Source of the DNA: Bacteroidota bacterium
Lineage (GTDB): Bacteria > Bacteroidota > Bacteroidia > 2-12-FULL-35-15
Direction: 5' to 3'
Assembly (NCBI GenBank): GCA_016707685.1
Contig: JADJHE010000020.1
Coordinates: forward strand, 1 to 64,000
Length of the DNA stretch: 64,000 nucleotides
Shown: piece after piece, positions 62,391-64,000 of the stretch
Layout: every line of letters starts with the position of its first letter
Numbering within the stretch: position 1 is the stretch's first letter
Notes under the pieces: model-generated
The model's database searches: none
Told to the model about the DNA's origin: nothing
What the model saw: the letters and a program-made list of their open reading frames with translations, nothing else
Position numbers and translations under genes: made by a program

Positions 62391-63041
62391 ATGGAACTTG
62401 AAATAGAACAAGCTCAACCAAAATCTGCTGGAGAAAAAACTGCAAAAATTATTTCCTATTTGTTTCATCCTTTGCTAATGCCAACGTATGGTTTTGTAGC
62501 ATTATTTTTTACAAAAAATTACATCTCTACTTTTACCCCACTTAACCTTCGTTTGTTTATTTTATTAGTTACATTCATTTTTACATTCGCACTTCCTGCT
62601 ATCAATGCTTTTATTTTATTAAAGATGGGGCGAATTAAAAGTTTGGAAATGGAACGTGCCGAAGAACGTTTTGTTCCATACATCAGCACAGCATTGTATT
62701 ATTTTGCTTTGTTTTACTTGTTTCATACGGTAACCGATTTCCCAAGCATATTCAAAACGCTAGTATTAGGTGCTGCTGTTTCTATTGTTTTGGTTTTATT
62801 GATTACCACCAAATGGAAAATAAGCGCCCATGCTGTTGGTATTGGAGGCATGATTGCTGCCATTATTGGCATTTCTTTTAAGCTCAGCATCGATTTGCTA
62901 TTGATTTCGATGATTTCAATTATTATAGCTGGATTTGTAGGCTTTGCTCGCCTAAAACTCAATGCACACAGCCCATCACAAGTATATACTGGGCTTCTAC
63001 TGGGCTTCTTAGTTGAGTTTTTACTCATGATTTTCCTGTAA
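62391..63041 (+). CDS. Integral membrane protein, PAP2-like
   Basis: 216 residues with about six membrane helices. The layout (SYLFHPLLMPTYGFVALFF, KWKISAHAVGIGGMIAAIIG, RLKLNAHSPSQVYTGLLLGF) recalls PAP2-family phosphatase-like proteins: SAHAVGIGG stands where PSGH would be and HSPSQVYTG where HxxxD would be. The key Lys/Arg-Pro motif and the aspartate are not conserved, so catalysis is doubtful. It starts two bases after rpoN, suggesting co-transcription. Function unknown. Confidence 0.65.
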   Translation: MELEIEQAQPKSAGEKTAKIISYLFHPLLMPTYGFVALFFTKNYISTFTPLNLRLFILLVTFIFTFALPAINAFILLKMGRIKSLEMERAEERFVPYISTALYYFALFYLFHTVTDFPSIFKTLVLGAAVSIVLVLLITTKWKISAHAVGIGGMIAAIIGISFKLSIDLLLISMISIIIAGFVGFARLKLNAHSPSQVYTGLLLGFLVEFLLMIFL

Positions 63042-63128
63042 TAAGTTATTAACTTTTTTCGATTGTTTTTTAAAACCGAAAAAAGTAAAAGTGTTTTTTT
63101 ATATATTTGGTTACTAAATAAAAAAGAC

Positions 63129-64000
63129 ATGAAAACGAAGAATACATTCAAATCCATTTTATTGCTAAGTACTTCTGTAGCATTATTTTCTTGTGGTGGT
63201 TCTGAAACTGATTCAGAAACAATTACTGCAACAGATACAGCTGTAACATTAAGTGAAAAAGATTCTAAAGCACAAAATGTATTTTATTCTATTCCTTCAC
63301 CGATAGAAACAACAAGCTTATTAAAAGCAGCTGGAGCGAAATACAATAGCCAGTACTTAAATCCAATCGAAAATGTATCGAAGTACTCTTCAGTAAAACA
63401 AAAAGCCATCAATCTTGGTATTTATGGCGCTGATTTAAGCTTTACAAGTATGTTTGATAAAACACAAGAGTCAATGCTTTACCTACGTTGTACCAATAAA
63501 TTAGCTACAGGCTTAGGAATCAGTGGTTCTTTTGATGAAAAAACAACAGAACGTATTGAAGCAAACATGGAAAGCAGAGATTCTTTGCTTTCAATCATCT
63601 CTGATTCTTATTGGAATGCTGATTCATATCTAAAAGAAAACGGTCAACCAGGTGTTTCTGCTTTAATTATTGCAGGTGGATGGATTGAAGGCTTGTACAT
63701 TGCTACAAAAATTGCAACTGACACTAAAAATGAAGAAGTTGCAACTCGTATTGGGGAACAAAAACTTTCTTTAGATAATTTAGTAGCATTATTAGAAGCT
63801 TATTCTGCTGACAACGAAGGAGTTAAAGAGGTTTTAGGCTTAATGACACCTTTAAAAGCTATTTACGATGGAATTAAAGTAGAGCCAAGCGAAACTACTG
63901 TTTCTACTGATAAAGACAAAGGTGTTACAACCATTGGTAACAATAGCTCATACAAGATTTCAGCTGATCAATTAAAAGCAATTTCAGACAAAGCTGCTGA
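63129..64000 (+). CDS. Lipoprotein of unknown function (3' end outside window)
   Basis: The frame is open from ATG 63129 to the window edge (~290 residues). Lipoprotein signal MKTKNTFKSILLLSTSVALFSCGG (quoted: SILLLSTSVALFSC, Cys 22), then a Ser/Thr/Asp-rich linker and a mainly helical domain (SVKQKAINLGIYGADLSFTS, RIEANMESRDSLLSIISDSY, GGWIEGLYIATKIATD). Similar helical lipoproteins are frequent in Bacteroidota; no function is recognised. A 90-bp gap separates it from the upstream membrane-protein gene. Confidence 0.8.
   Translation, partial: MKTKNTFKSILLLSTSVALFSCGGSETDSETITATDTAVTLSEKDSKAQNVFYSIPSPIETTSLLKAAGAKYNSQYLNPIENVSKYSSVKQKAINLGIYGADLSFTSMFDKTQESMLYLRCTNKLATGLGISGSFDEKTTERIEANMESRDSLLSIISDSYWNADSYLKENGQPGVSALIIAGGWIEGLYIATKIATDTKNEEVATRIGEQKLSLDNLVALLEAYSADNEGVKEVLGLMTPLKAIYDGIKVEPSETTVSTDKDKGVTTIGNNSSYKISADQLKAISDKAA

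Overview
The window is AT-rich chromosomal DNA from a member of the Bacteroidota, probably a flavobacterial or sphingobacterial relative in class Bacteroidia. The evidence is consistent: many secreted proteins end in type IX secretion (T9SS) sorting domains (type A 'YPNP...' tails and one gliding-motility-associated type B tail), IspG is the long form, the cytochrome oxidase cluster is of the Bacteroidota caa3 type, SdhC is a single fused cytochrome b, DUF4270 and propeller/LytS-type sensor genes are present, and promoters match the Bacteroidota pattern TTG-N19/20-TAnnTTTG. No rRNA, tRNA, CRISPR array or prophage was seen.

Layout. 0-5.2 kb: a tandem array of five T9SS-exported paralogues with mosaic identical segments. 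5.2-9.3 kb (minus): respiratory genes for DUF420, SCO1, oxidase subunits IV, III, III and heme O synthase. 9.4-18.5 kb (minus): TonB-dependent receptor, T9SS protein, TPR/SpoIIE phosphatase, ispG and an alpha-solenoid protein. 18.6-21.7 kb (plus): T9SS/PKD proteins and a barrel protein. 21.7-27.0 kb (minus): EamA transporter and the sufABCD iron-sulfur assembly operon, with a four-helix-bundle cassette between sufB and sufC. 27.3-32.7 kb (plus): thiL, a propeller histidine kinase with a LytTR regulator, and a small membrane protein. 32.8-40 kb: a second solenoid protein, a PKD/T9SS protein, a sorting-domain-like mini-protein, a hydrolase and a badly broken T9SS gene. 40.2-45.8 kb: aminopeptidase P and sdhCAB, with another four-helix-bundle cassette between sdhA and sdhB. 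45.9-50.6 kb: lipoproteins and a 2-kb island holding a mobile mystery A/B (HTH + Fic) pair. 50.6-54.9 kb: a broken giant T9SS gene. 54.9-55.7 kb: a palindromic repeat field. 55.7-64 kb: panC, then a glycogen-synthase-like protein, DUF4270 lipoprotein and glmS, then rpoN, a membrane protein and a lipoprotein running off the window.

How genes work together: the oxidase cluster supplies heme O, copper delivery and subunits of an aa3/caa3-type oxidase; sdhCAB feeds quinones; sufABCD builds clusters needed by SdhB and IspG. The sensor and LytTR regulator form a two-component pair.

Most unusual structure: (1) three copies of a long hairpin with an identical 20-nt apex (TGGCACATGGGGATGTTGTT) and covarying arms at 32.5, 34.8 and 36.1 kb, apparently leader RNAs; (2) two four-helix-bundle genes, each bounded by inverted repeats that start at the TAG stop of the upstream operon gene (sufB, sdhA); (3) four operator-like palindromes at 32-33 bp spacing in front of the HTH-Fic pair.

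Caution: at least ten genes carry single-base frameshifts, several in short homopolymers and in both directions. Many may be assembly or sequencing errors rather than biology, so 'pseudogene' labels here mean 'reading frame broken in this sequence'.
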